This document shows, piece by piece, positions 11,471 to 22,176 of a DNA stretch of 64,000 nt. Every line of letters starts with the position of its first letter. Position 1 is the stretch's first letter. Location: assembly GCF_000801105.2 (NCBI RefSeq), contig NC_079514.1, positions 21,120,293-21,184,292 of the forward strand. Reading direction: 5' to 3'. Origin of the DNA: Raphanus sativus (Eukaryota; Streptophyta; Magnoliopsida; Brassicales; Brassicaceae). Made by a program: the position numbers and the translations under genes. The notes beneath the pieces were generated by a model. It was given only the letters and a program-made list of their open reading frames with translations, was not told where the DNA came from and did no database searches.

Positions 11471-12276
11471 TCTGCAAGCAAAACAAACGCATACCGTTAG
11501 TAAATGTAATCGTTAAAGCTCTTGTATCTGTCGATACTCGTATAGGAGATCGATCGATACAGACTACTAAGTATCGATCGATATGTCTAATTGACATCGA
11601 CCGATTTCTGTATACAATCTTGTCGATCGATACGACATCTCCTTTGCCGATCGATACGACATCGCGAAACCTGCAAACAAAAATCTCAACCCAAATCGCA
11701 ATTTCAACACACAGAGAAAAAATCGATCTATTCTAGAACCTATTCATCGTGCTAACAACCTAAATCGACCAAATTCATGTCTAATCGTTCGATTTATATT
11801 CAAATCAAAACTCAACCATGAAAAATCCCAAATCATAGAATTTCGAGTTCAAACCTTGTAGATCGGTTGATTTGATGAGAAAACAGGATAGAGAAGTGAA
11901 AAACAAGAGGATTGACGCAAGGAATGAGCAAAATCGGTTTGTTTCTATAGAGAAAAATGGTTTTCTGTTTTTCGGCGTGTTTATGCGATTGTGGAAGAGA
12001 AAAGACGGATATCGAGGTTAATGAGCTTCAACCTTGATTTATCCGTAATGATCGATATGCATTCGGCATTGTCGATCGATTTTCAGCTTCATCCCTTAGC
12101 AACTTTTTATTATTATTATTTTTTTAATTATTTTTTTTATTTTATTTATTTTTATGATTTAATTAATTATGAAAACTAAAAATCCTAGATCTATTAGTGG
12201 TTTGCCTCTCACTTGGCGCTTATTTTAAGTCATGAGCTTGACTAATTGAGAATCAGTTCTAGATTGGAATATCCAA
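11471..12276 (-). other. Spacer between integrase and the env-position ORF
   Basis: Noncoding. It has a phased TCGATCGA array (11550-11654) just upstream of the ORF start and a T/A low-complexity run at 12105-12175. Confidence 0.7.
11550..11654. repeat. Phased TCGATCGA array in noncoding spacer
   Basis: Cores or near-cores start at 11550, 11574, 11597, 11623 and 11647 (24, 23, 26, 24). Lying directly 5' of the env-position ORF, it could be a regulatory array (inference). Confidence 0.85.
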
Positions 12277-13760
12277 TCACAGATTATCAGCATCTGGGAT
12301 TACTGCTTTGGCCCAATAGTGTTTCACTCTGTGTCCATTCACGGTGAATTCATTTTCTTTTTCATTTGATAGAGTTATTGCTCCATAGGATCTTGCATCC
12401 TTAACTGTGAAAGGTCCTGACCAACGAGATCGGAGCTTTCCAGGAAACAGATTAAGTTGGGAATTATAAAGCAGTACTTGGTCATTAGGTTTGAAATGCC
12501 TAGAATTAATTTTCTTGTCATGATAGGCTTTCGTCCTTTCCTTATAAATTTTTGAAATCTCATATGCCAAGTGTCGGATTTCATCTAATTCATTTATCTG
12601 TATAAGTTGTCTCTCGGCAGCTGGCTTAATGTCAAAATTTAACAAATTTTAACGGCTCATGCTGCTTTTTGTTCAAGTTCAACTGGTAAATGACTGGCTT
12701 TTCCATACAGTAAATGAAATGGTGTAGTCCCTAATGGAGTTCTAAAGATAGTCCTATAAGTCCAGAGTGCATTATCTAATTTTCTAGACCAATCCTTTCG
12801 GGATATTCTTACGGTCTTTTCCAATATTTCTTTGATTTGTCTATTGGATACTTCCACCTGTCCGCTCGTTTGCGGGTGGTAGGGTGTGGCAACTCTGTGA
12901 TGGACTCCATTCTTTTTGAGTAGCTGATCAAAAATTTTATGGATGAAATAAGTTCCACCGTCACTAATCACTACTCGAGGTACTCCAAAACGAGGGAAAA
13001 TGATGCTTTTGAAAAATTTCACAACTACTGCCGCATCATTTGTTGGGGAAGCCACTGCTTCAACCCATTTGAACACGCAGTCTACAGCAACTAAGATGTA
13101 TTTATTTCCGTAAGAGGAGGGAAATGGTCCCATAAAATCGATTCCCAGCAATGTGACTTCAACTTCCAGAATAATTTTTTGTTGCATCTCGTGTCTTTTA
13201 CTGATTTTTTCTCTACGTTGACATCTGTCGCATTTAGCGATGTAGGCATGTGCGTCACGAAACATTGTTGGCCACCAGAATCCTGCCTGGAGAACTTTTG
13301 CTACCGTTTTGAAGGTCGCACAATGTCCAGCATAATCAGATCCATGGCAATGAAACAACATGTTGTTGATTTCAGTTTCGGCGATGCAACGTCTGTATAT
13401 TCTATCGGGACAGTGCTTGTATAAATAAGGTTCATCCCAATGGTATCTTCTAAACTCTCTAAAGAACTTCTTCTTTGAATAACCTTGGAGATCTTCTGGT
13501 TCCACATCAGCAGCTAGATAGTTGACTATATCAGCATACCAAAGTCGGTTCTTTAGGCTTATGTCTACTGCGTGCACCCCCATACTTGAACTTCTATCTC
13601 TGGTTAGATTCGGGATAAATTGGAGAGGGTTATAGGCAACACAAATTGGTAAATCAAAGGCCACTGTGCTCCGAGAAGTTTTAATTGGTCGCCTATATTC
13701 TATATCGATCGATTTAGCTTCTCTAGCATCGATCGATCTTTTGTTCGTCGCGTCAATCAA
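12277..13760 (-). pseudogene. Athila integrase
   Basis: From 13760: N-terminal HHCC zinc finger (H..H...CDRC around 13200-13390), catalytic core with [13 protein letters not shown] (first Asp), ISDGGTYF (second Asp) and [14 protein letters not shown] (Glu), so the D,D,E triad is intact. A frameshift at about 12650 separates the C-terminal part (12645-12277), which has the LRSRWSGPF motif of Ty3/gypsy integrases. The N-terminal linker holds an 8-residue repeat encoded by the array at 13705-13784. Confidence 0.88.
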
Positions 13761-13784
13761 GATTGGGTCGCTAGAATCGATCGA
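13705..13784. repeat. Phased TCGATCGA array in the RNase H-integrase linker
   Basis: Cores start at 13705, 13729, 13753 (tcaatcaa, decayed) and 13777, exactly 24 bp apart. On the minus strand each unit encodes [SL]-I-D plus five variable residues. Confidence 0.88.
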
Positions 13785-13849
13785 TGGACTGTCTTTCAGT
13801 TCAAAACAACCTATGAATATATCATCAGTTTGGTAGACACTTTCTGCGG

Positions 13850-15722
13850 GTAGGTAATCATCTATTGGAACATCATCGTCGACCCTTATCCTAGATAGGT
13901 GATCTGCAACTCCATTTTCTATTCATTTCTTATCTTTAATTTCAATATCAAACTCTTGGAGTAACAAAATCCATCGAATAAGTCTCGGCTTTGCATCTTT
14001 CTTTTGCATAAGGTATTTAATTGCAGCGTGGTCAGTGTGGACAATGACTTTAGAGCCGACAAGATATTGGCAAAAATTTTCGAATGCAAAAACTACCGCT
14101 AGTAGTTCCTTTTCTGTTGTTTCGTAATTCCTTTGTGCTTCGTCGAGAGTTCGACTGGCATAATAAATAACATGTTACCTCTTGTCTTTTCTTTGGCCCA
14201 GAACTGCTCCCACAACAAAATCACTAGCATCACACATGATTTCAAATGGAAGATTCCAATCAGGTGCTTGCACGATTGGTGCGCTAATCAAAGATGCTTT
14301 AATTTCTTTGAAATCCTTGTGACATTCGAGAGTGAAATTAAAATTAACTTCTTTGCACATGAGGGCTGTTAAAGGCCTAGCAATCTTGCTGAAATCTTGA
14401 ATAAACCTCCTATAAAATCCAGCATGCCCGAGAAAACTTCTTACGTCTTTCACGTTAGTGGGTGCCGGTAGACCAGTCATAACTTCTATCTTTGCACGGT
14501 CTACTTCTATATCGGCAGCAGACACTCTGTGTCCTAGGACTATTCCATTGGTGACCATAAAAAGGCATTTTCCTAGTTTAGAACAAGGTTTTTCTCCTCG
14601 CATCTTGTTATTAATTTGCAAAGATTGTCGAGACAATTTTTAAAGTCGGATCCGTGGACCGAAAAATCATCCATAAAGACTTCCATGAAACCCTCAATCA
14701 TATCAGTAAATATAGACATCATGCACCACTGGAATTTAGCGGGTGCGTTGCAATGTCCAAAAGGCATTCTACGATAGGCAAATGTTCCGTAAGGACATAT
14801 GAATGTTGTCTTTTCTTGATCGTCCGGATGAATGGGTATTTGGAAAAATCCAGAATAACCGTCGAGGAAACAGTAGTACTAATGATTTTCCAATCTTTCT
14901 AGCATTTGATTGATGATCTTTCCGCGTGGCAGAGTTTAACTTCCTATAATCGATACACATCCGATGTCCAGTGATGGTTCTTGTAGGGATGAGTTCATCT
15001 TTATCATTCTTTACCACTGTAATCCCTCCTTTCTTAGGTACAACATGCACCGGGCTGACCCAATTGCTATCCGAAATCGGATAAATGACTCCGGCATCAA
15101 GTAGTTTGATAATTTCTTTCTTAACTACATCTCTGAGATTTGGGTTAAGCCTCCTTTGGTGTTCTATCGATGATTTCAATTCATCTTGAAAATGAATACG
15201 ATGCATGCAGAGATCTGGAGAGATGCCAAGAATATCCTCTACAGAATATCCGATGGCTTTTCTGTGCTTGCACAACTTGTTAAGCAAGAGCGCAAGTTCT
15301 GCATTACTCAGATTAGCATTTACTATAACCGGATATGACTTATCATATAGGTACGCATATTTTAGTCCGACTGGCAATTGCTTTAACTCGACCTTTGGCG
15401 CTTTTTCAGAGCTCCAATCGTCCGAAGAGGGTGGCTGTCGATCGATAGTGCGTTGGAAATATTGATCGATATTGATTTTATCATCTACATCCTCTTCATC
15501 AGCCGTAGTATCACCACTTGCATTTATCAATTCTGTACATTCCTCGGTTCGGTTATCTATGCTAAAAATTTTGTCTTCAGCAGCCGAAAATGTATTTTCC
15601 AAGTCTTCTTCAGATTGTTGGTCTGCGTGAGGATCTTCAGCTATAACTGGGATATCATCTACATAAAACGCTTGGTTATTGATCAATGGACGTTTTATTA
15701 ATTTTTCCATGTTAAAGTTCAT
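13850..15722 (-). pseudogene. Athila reverse transcriptase and RNase H
   Basis: From 15722: an Asp/Glu-rich linker, then RT with RMCIDYRKLNSATRKDH (about 14960), MPFGHCNAPAKFQ (14767) and the catalytic FMDDFSVHG (about 14660), followed by DVRSFLGHAGFYRRFI and the RNase H start FEIMCDASDFVVGAVLG (about 14245). RNase H continues in another frame to about 13930. At least three frame changes break it. The FxDD form at the active site is usual in Athila. Confidence 0.88.
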
Positions 15723-15787
15723 CGCAATATTTCCAATTCTTAGACGAATTCGTCCTTCCTTGACATCGATAATCGCTTCAGCTGTTG

Positions 15788-16243
15788 CTAAAAAGGTATT
15801 CCTAAAATAAGGGGGTCCTTGGGTTCCTGCTTGTATTTGAGGACAACAAAGTCAGTTGGTAGTTGACAGTTATTTATCATTACTGGTACGTCTTCTAGTA
15901 TGCCTTCTGGCACTCGGACAGATCTGTCAGCAAGAACTAAAGTAATCCGAGTAGGCTTAAATTGGCTAAAACCTAAAGATGTGGCAACAGAGTAAGCCAT
16001 TAAGTTGACACTCGATCCTAGATCGCAGACCGACCGACCAAACTGACGGTTCTCTATGTTGCAATCGAAAACAAAACTGCCAGGGTCAGGTCTTTTTATA
16101 GGTAGATCGCCTTGGATCTTGGCGCTTACTTCGTCTGATACCATCATGATGCTGTGCTCTGTAGGCGGGTAATTTTTTGTTACCATGTCTTTAACGAATT
16201 GCTTCATGGGCTTAGAAATTTTAATTGCATCACTTAGCGGCAT
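15788..16243 (-). pseudogene. Athila aspartic protease
   Basis: Retropepsin-like domain with CDLGSSVNLM (DLGS in place of the commoner DTGS), then TRITLVLADRSVRVPEG and LPTDFVVLKY. It ends at a frameshift before the RT linker. It would cleave the polyprotein in an intact element. Confidence 0.85.
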
Positions 16244-16406
16244 CTGAACGCTGATCCTGTCTATTGCCTTTTTGTAAATTTATTTTTCCAATTTTTGTTT
16301 GGCTTGAGGATTTATGAGGGTAAAGGGGGGTGGGGGGTAAGGGTTGGTACACTCTCTCAACCACTGGTGCGGCTGGTGCTGCTTGCGGCGTGGGAGGTGT
16401 AGGTTG

Positions 16407-16486
16407 TCGATCGATATTTACATCAGTATGTCGATCGACGTTATCATCCTTGCATCGATCGACACTTAGATCTTCTCGTCGATCGA
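16407..16486. repeat. Phased TCGATCGA array in the gag-protease linker
   Basis: Perfect cores at 16407, 16431, 16455 and 16479, exactly 24 bp apart with unrelated 15-bp spacers. The minus strand encodes an octad of form [NS]-[VI]-D-R-x-x-x-x. Confidence 0.93.
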
Positions 16487-17929
16487 CATTCGTTCCTTCC
16501 TCATCCTCATCACTAAGGTATATTAATTGGCTCAGGATCATCGAGGATTATTAGGTCAGATCTGTTTTATTTAGTTTTCTCGACGTCAACGGGATTATTG
16601 ACGGTGGTGCTTTCTTCTGTCATTGGAGTGAGGCTGGCGTTTCCCACTTCGAAGAAGAACGGCACTTACCTGACATCTCGGGTTTGCATCAGTGCTCCCG
16701 TGTAAACGTCCTATTTCGCTTTTTATAGCGAATGCATTCTCTACGACTCTGTTATCTAGCATTTTAACATTTTCGTCCAGTGTTTCTAGCTTTTTCATTA
16801 GTTCACTCCAGATCATTTCCATTCTTTCATCCGAATCGGTGCTCAGCTTTTGATTCCCAGTAAGAGCTTGATTTAACCTAAAGTTGGTGTTTCCTTTTCG
16901 TGGTCTAGTCATCGCATCATACTTCTGGGTAAAACTACCTCCATTATAGTTCATGGATTGATCGCCTAGATGCGTTGTATCCACGAGGTCTACTTGCTCT
17001 TGAAGTTCGGATAAGACTTCATCACTTATTTGGAAAATTCCTCTTTGACTTTGTTCAGCTAAGAAGGATTGGACGGAGTTTAGAGCTTCCTTGAAATTTT
17101 CAAGTTCAGATTTGTCTGTACGCTCCATTATGTCTCTTCTTTCCATGTCCATTCTTTCGTAAGATCTACAAGTTGCTACATTCTCGATTAATCTTTTTGC
17201 TCTTTGGGGCTTCGTGATCTAAAGCTCCCTTCACTTGCTGTGTCGAAAATAGCTTGGTAGTGTAAGCTAACACCTCTGTAGAAGGCGTTAATCAGTTGGG
17301 GTTCCGAGTATCCATGATGGGGGCATTCTTTCTGGATATTTTTAAATATTCCCCAAGCATTTTTAAAGGATCCTCGAGTGTCATGGCTAAATGTGGAGAT
17401 TTTTATCCTCACATCCCAGTAACGGGTATCATCGAAAAAGTAGTTTATAAACGCGCTTCTGATCTCTTCCCAACAGGTTAATGATCCTGATGGTAATTGG
17501 TTTAGCCAATTTTTGGCTTCTCCAGTTAGAGAATAGGAGAAAAGTAAGCAGTGATAATCATCATTATTAACCATTTCTTTTAATTTTTCGATGTGGTCTA
17601 GTGGGTTCTCTGATAGAGTCCCATGGAAAGGGTGTTGTTGTACCAGAACAAGAGGCTTCATGTTAAAATTCGGCTTCATTGTTTCATTTTCTGGTATCTT
17701 AATAGCTGACCTATTGGAATAGGTCCTACTAGCGTTTAAAAATTCTTGCAAAGACAATTCTTCATCATTTTTAAATACTGTATGAATTTTAACGGGGATT
17801 GCAGTCCCCTGTTCTTTCATAATTTGGCTAATTGCATTGCATGATTGAATCATTGGTTCTCCTAGGGTTGCTATTTCTTTATCAGTAGAGGTGAGTTAAG
17901 AGAACTTACCTGCTTCCGGCTGGTTGGTA

Positions 17930-18081
17930 TCGATCGATGTAATCGGTTGTGCGTCGATCGCTTCACGTCGATCCATATCGGTCGATTTTTGTAGATCAAT
18001 GTCGATCGATTCCAGCTCAGTAGTGTCGGTTGTTTCGTCCGTCAATGTATCGTTCGATGAGGTCATTTCCGCGTCGATCGA
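17930..18081. repeat. Phased TCGATCGA array in the gag N-terminus (seven units)
   Basis: Cores or decayed cores start at 17930, 17954, 17978, 18002, 18026, 18050 and 18074, all exactly 24 bp apart. On the minus strand they encode seven octads with Asp at a fixed position. Three cores are perfect; the others differ by 1-3 bases. Confidence 0.93.
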
Positions 18082-18214
18082 TGGGTGGGCGAAACGTGTG
18101 TGTCTTTCTTCTAGGTACATGTGTCAACAGGGGGTTAAAGAAGAACTTTAGCGAATTTAAAAAGTAAAATCTAGACTATATTGTAAACCTAATCTAATGG
18201 TAATGGGAAAAGAG

Positions 18215-18232
18215 TCCCTGGCAAAGGCGCCA
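18215..18232 (-). other. Primer binding site, tRNA-Asp type
   Basis: Plus strand tccctggcaaaggcgcca matches the tRNA-Asp 3' end with two mismatches, 4 nt inside the 5' LTR. Confidence 0.82.
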
Positions 18233-18639
18233 AATTTGATACCTCTCATTAAAAGAGGTAAATTGTAGTACTTAGGGATCGAATTCACAGAGACTCTTGG
18301 ATTACACAATAGATTTTATAGTTTTCGAAATAAAGTTAGATTGAAAGATTTTTAGAATAGTAACTTGAATGTAAACAGGAAAATCGATCGATATCCAGAA
18401 GTGTAAATCGAACGACGAACATGACAATTGCTCGATTTCAGATTAGGGGGTTTTTATCAATTCAGGAAGGTAGCTAGATCAAGGTAAACCTTAGGTATGA
18501 CAAGCATGCTGCTTTTAAGGATTTAAAGGGGTTTTAAATATGGTTGTTCTCGAACTCAACTCTTAAGAACAATCTAATGATTGACTAATAAATGGATCTC
18601 AAGACAGTTAGCTGTCGCTTGTTCCATAATGAGAAAGCA

Positions 18640-18717
18640 TCGATCGATGTAACTTATGACAATCGATCGACAGCCTTTTAAATAATCGATCGATGACTTA
18701 AACATCGTATCGGTCGA
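18640..18717. repeat. Phased TCGATCGA array, LTR position 2
   Basis: Cores start at 18640, 18663, 18686 and 18710 (23, 23, 24). Confidence 0.88.
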
Positions 18718-19311
18718 TTATCCTTCAAGTAAGCATTACCAAGCAGGTTGATAGGTTCTCAGATTAATTAGGGCAACTGTCGTTTTTAGCTAATCAATAA
18801 GATCAGTCTAGTTTATTTTCAGGCAATTCACCATGCTGTCGCTTGGGCAAATTAAACCTAAGATCTAAGTCAAGGGTGATCAGTTCCTTTACTTAGCATT
18901 AAGTGCAACTAGAATGAAAGAACTATTAAAACACCCTAACAATCATATTATGATCAGCCATACATAAATCAACCTTTGGTAAATCTAAATCTAACAGTAA
19001 GACTACTCAGAAATATTCGTAAGAAAACAAAAGGAGTTCAAGATCTTCTCTGTTTATGCAGCTCAGATATCTCTCTCCAGGATAGATGTCTTCTTCTCTG
19101 CTATTACTTCTCTCCTTGGTGATGACTTTGCTGACTTGCTTGTAGCCTCCTCGATTGCTTTTTGTTTTTTCTCTTCTTAGTACTCCTTTAAATGGTACAA
19201 AAACCCTAAAACATGACCTAACAGGCGGCCAGGGCATATTATGCAATTATGATATTTTTTGGTTAAAACTCATAAAGCTTCTAATCTTTATTAATCTCGA
19301 TCAGCTCGGTA

Positions 19312-19391
19312 TCGATCGATAGTGAAAATGCCCAATCGATCGATTCTTGTGATTCTCCATCGATCGACCTTGATATTGATGCATCGGTCGA
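19312..19391. repeat. Phased TCGATCGA array, LTR position 1
   Basis: Cores start at 19312, 19336, 19360 and 19384, exactly 24 bp apart, the last as TCGGTCGA. Confidence 0.9.
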
Positions 19392-19639
19392 TACTCTCTT
19401 CTGTGGTCAGCTCGCGAGTAATATGAAATATCTGCAAAAAGGTGTCAAAATGCATCATAATCATCACTTTATTCCAATGACTACTTAAACCTGAAATATC
19501 TCTAAAAGAGCTAAAAAAATACATGTAAAACCTTTGAAAACATATGAAATCTATGAGTTAAATCGGGTAAAATATAGAGTATATCATCTATTACTAGATC
19601 CATGTCCCTCAAACTCTTGTTATCACAGGTAGGAAAGCA

Positions 19640-19719
19640 TTGATCGATGTCTCTATAGGAGTATCGATCGATATGCCTTTCTTCGCGTCGATCGATGTCT
19701 CGATAGGAGAATCCATCGA
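19640..19719. repeat. Phased TCGATCGA array, LTR position 2
   Basis: Cores or near-cores start at 19640, 19664, 19688 and 19712 (24, 24, 24). Confidence 0.88.
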
Positions 19720-20239
19720 TACACTTCTAGTAAACTTTATGCGCGGGTTGATAGCAGTTCACTAGGGTTGCTAAATTACCTTCAGTGTGTTTCTAGCAAG
19801 TCCTAGCTCAGAGAAGATAGATCAGAGGATGAATCCACTACTCAAGTTTAGGTTAGTTAATCATAAACAAGCATTAAGAAAAATGTTCAAAGATAAATAT
19901 CACAACTCAAGTATTCATATTTGGGGCTAATCCCTCAAAACCTATTTGAACCCTAAACTTAACAAGGTGTTTACTCAGACATAGCTAAGAAAACCATCAT
20001 AAACATTAAATAAAAATGCATAGAATAAATAAAGCTCTCAATAATAACTATCTCTCTCTCTCTAAAACTGTAAATTGTTTGCTATTAAAATATGAAAGCC
20101 TCTTTCTGCTTCAAACACTTAGGCAAGGTATAAATATTGTAAATATTAGGTTAAAACTTGTCAGGGGTATTTCAGTAATTAGATGGAGTCTTGGGTTTCA
20201 AGTCGGCTGTTATCAAATTGGGCCTCTGCGTGCTTGTTA

Positions 20240-20295
20240 TCGATCGAAGTCACTGGGTGTGCATCAATTGATATGTGTCTCTCTGTGTCGACCTC
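20240..20295. repeat. Phased TCGATCGA array, LTR position 1 (decayed)
   Basis: Starts at 20240 (perfect core), 20264 and 20288 (both decayed), 24 bp apart. The spacing survives although the cores have mutated. Confidence 0.75.
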
Positions 20296-20482
20296 AAATG
20301 TTGGTTGATATGGTCATCTCGGGTAAAATCTCTAAAGTGCTCCAAAATGCTCCAAAATCACAATCTTCTCTCCAATCACTCCTGAACCTGTAAAAATGCT
20401 ATCTAGACTCAAAAAAATATTAAATCTATCCTAACACTCCTATATTCCATGGCTAAAATCAGGTAAAATCCATGGCATATCA

Positions 20483-21545
20483 TGGACTTCGGTGATTATG
20501 TAGCTTTTTGAGGTGCAAAACTGCATAAATACGCCAGAAGTTTATCTTTGGACGAAGACCTTGCCACCATAAGTTTTAGCTCATATTTTGACACAAGATA
20601 TATTTTTGAGTTAGCTTTCTAATATCACCAGGGTTAGGTGTGTTAGGGTATTTTCTGGTACAAGCGATTCATGCTCAGCCTACGGAATGATAGGAGGAAG
20701 GAGATAAGTAGTCGTAGTGCTTTCTCCTGCTTCAGTGGTCGATGAACCAAGAGATCCTGCTTTTAGGATACTGCCATAAGGATATGGGCCAGTATATATC
20801 GTCAAGGCCTTCGTTCCCGCAAGGGGTATTGGTCGTTAGGCAATGGCTGCCTATCTGTGGTGAGGCCCGCATGGTCCATCATGAAGGATGCAAGGTCTTC
20901 ATGATGTATAGTCGATGGTTCCTAGTTCTGAAGGTTCCTTCCAGGTTCTAAGTCATGGAACCGTGGAAGAAGTGGGGATTTATAGCTGCATCCTACAATG
21001 GGGATTGCCTACGTACCCCTCAGAAGGAGATCAAGCCATTCCTAGTTCATATATTGGAGGCGCGTAGCCTGATAGAGGCGCGGAGCCTTGTAGAGGCGCG
21101 GAGCCTGATGGAGGCACGTAGCCTGATAGGCACATGGCCTTGTGGAGGCGCGGAGCCTGATGGAGGCACGTAGCCTGATAGGCACGTGGCCTTGTAGTTG
21201 ATAGGAGTCATCTATTGTAGAGGACGCATGGTCGGAATAGATGACGGGATCGTCGGGATGCTGCAGTGAGCATGGAGCTTCGATATGCTTCATGGAGGAT
21301 GGAGTGTCCCTGCCGATGAGCTGGAGATTATAGCCTGAGCCAATGAACATGGACGTCATCTTGTTGGTGATGATCGCGTGGATTTGTCCTCCAGAGGCAC
21401 GTCGGTGAAGATAGTCTTTTAGGTCAATTCATGCATTGGCAGCCGTCGAATTGACTATGGGGTTTATATCTTCTGTAGATGGATGTCTGCCTCTACTGTG
21501 GACGTGCATCAATGAGTATAGAGCCTCATCTAGCTCATAGATATT
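20483..21545. other. Unassigned retroelement-derived DNA
   Basis: No gene. It includes a GGTACGTAGGCA-type motif (reverse strand, 21006-21017) also present in the Tat remnant at 58819-58830, and an 18-bp minisatellite. It may be an outer part of a long Tat LTR or an older insertion. Confidence 0.45.
21057..21196 (+). repeat. 18-bp minisatellite, about 8 units
   Basis: Tandem copies of gaggcgcggagcctgatg and variants; a block of three units is itself duplicated. GC-rich in AT-richer surroundings. Confidence 0.88.
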
Positions 21546-21987
21546 GTTGGGATCAACCTATCATAGGCGAATCCAAGTGGAAGGTCTTCTAGGTGTGAAA
21601 TATTGACTTGGCGGCTGTAGAACTTGTGATCTCTGTGGATAAACGTGTTGTCCTCTTCTTTAGGGTTTATGAACCCTTTATTTATAGTAGAAGTCGTGCC
21701 TCCTCTTTAGGATTTGGAAATATTCACTTTATCCTTAGATAATAGAATATTTCTATTTTTGTTAAAAACGGCTCCATGTATTGGAATATTTCCTCTTTCT
21801 TCTCTTGGATTTAAGGAGATTCGACCATATTATGATAAATATGGATGTTTACCTTTATCTTGAAGTTTTCCTTTTTACTCAGAGGCAGGATTAATTATCT
21901 GGCCCGGAACCTTGAACCTGGGGCAGGGGTCGGACACTGGAAGCCGGAAGATGGGGAAATCTCCTCATGGATTATTTTTCCCCAACA
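21546..21987 (-). repeat. Tat-like 3' LTR (about 442 bp)
   Basis: On the minus strand it starts TGTTGGGGAAAAATAATCC after a purine tract and ends ...GATCCCAACA. The length equals the LTR at 47544-47984, which starts in the same way. A TATAAATAAAGG box lies at 21675-21686 on the minus strand. The left edge is uncertain; a longer LTR reaching 20483 is possible. Confidence 0.55.
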
Positions 21988-22001
21988 GTTTTCCCCTTAT
22001 T
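21988..22001 (-). other. Polypurine tract of a minus-strand Tat-like element
   Basis: The minus strand reads AATAAGGGGAAAAC directly before the LTR start. Confidence 0.6.
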
Positions 22002-22176
22002 TTCTGGCTTCATGTTTGAAGGCAGAAAATAAAATGACTTTCTTCGTAGTACTTCATGAGCTGCACCATGGTACAAAGTTCCTTGATAAATTCGGGATAC
22101 GATGTCGGCTCGTCTTTGGTCCAATACTGTCGCGTGGTTTTGAACAAGTAGTATATTCGTCGGTACACCCTAAAGG
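22002..22176 (-). other. Internal remnant of the Tat-like element at the satellite border
   Basis: About 175 bp between the purine tract and the first satellite monomer. No coding sequence recognised. The element is cut here by the satellite. Confidence 0.45.

Larger units (their letters stand above)
16230..18120 (-). pseudogene. Athila gag
   Basis: Four consecutive fragments: N-terminus 18120-17896 built of 8-residue repeats; capsid 17853-17188 with LTGEAKNWLNQLPSGSLTCW and CPHHGYSEPQLINAFYRG; a helical segment 17152-16595 ending in the LLRSGK motif; and a linker 16541-16230 with four more 8-residue repeats. Frameshifts or stops separate the fragments. No CCHC zinc knuckle is visible, as is usual for Athila. 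Confidence 0.85.
7206..19586 (-). mobile_element. Complete Athila (Ty3/gypsy) LTR retrotransposon, 12.4 kb
   Basis: Bounded by 1.35-1.4 kb LTRs (7206-8611 and 18237-19586), with a perfect 5-bp duplication TCTAT at 7201-7205 and 19587-19591. Minus-strand order: 5' LTR, tRNA-Asp PBS, gag, protease, RT, RNase H, integrase, spacer, env-position ORF, 3' noncoding region with two purine tracts, 3' LTR. This is the order known for Athila. Every gene carries frameshifts, so this copy is not autonomous now. It inserted into an older related LTR. Confidence 0.93.
18237..19586 (-). repeat. Athila 5' LTR (1350 bp)
   Basis: TGATATACTC...GTATCA on the minus strand. It pairs with 7206-8611 and carries the two phased arrays at 18640-18717 and 19312-19391. 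Confidence 0.9.
19592..20482 (-). repeat. Old Athila-type LTR, right piece (split by insertion)
   Basis: Continues the LTR started at 6857 once the 12.4 kb element and the TCTAT duplication are removed, and ends at the typical catggcatatca edge. It has arrays at 19640-19719 and 20240-20295. No internal region follows, so it is a solo LTR or LTR remnant. Confidence 0.82.

Noticed and set aside
16407..16486. Plain 24-bp minisatellite
   Set aside because: Only the 8-9 bp core recurs; the 15-bp spacers are unrelated, and the same core and period appear independently in LTRs and spacers.
21042..21359. ORF through the 18-bp minisatellite
   Set aside because: An 18-bp period keeps any frame open; the product is a simple repeat without support.
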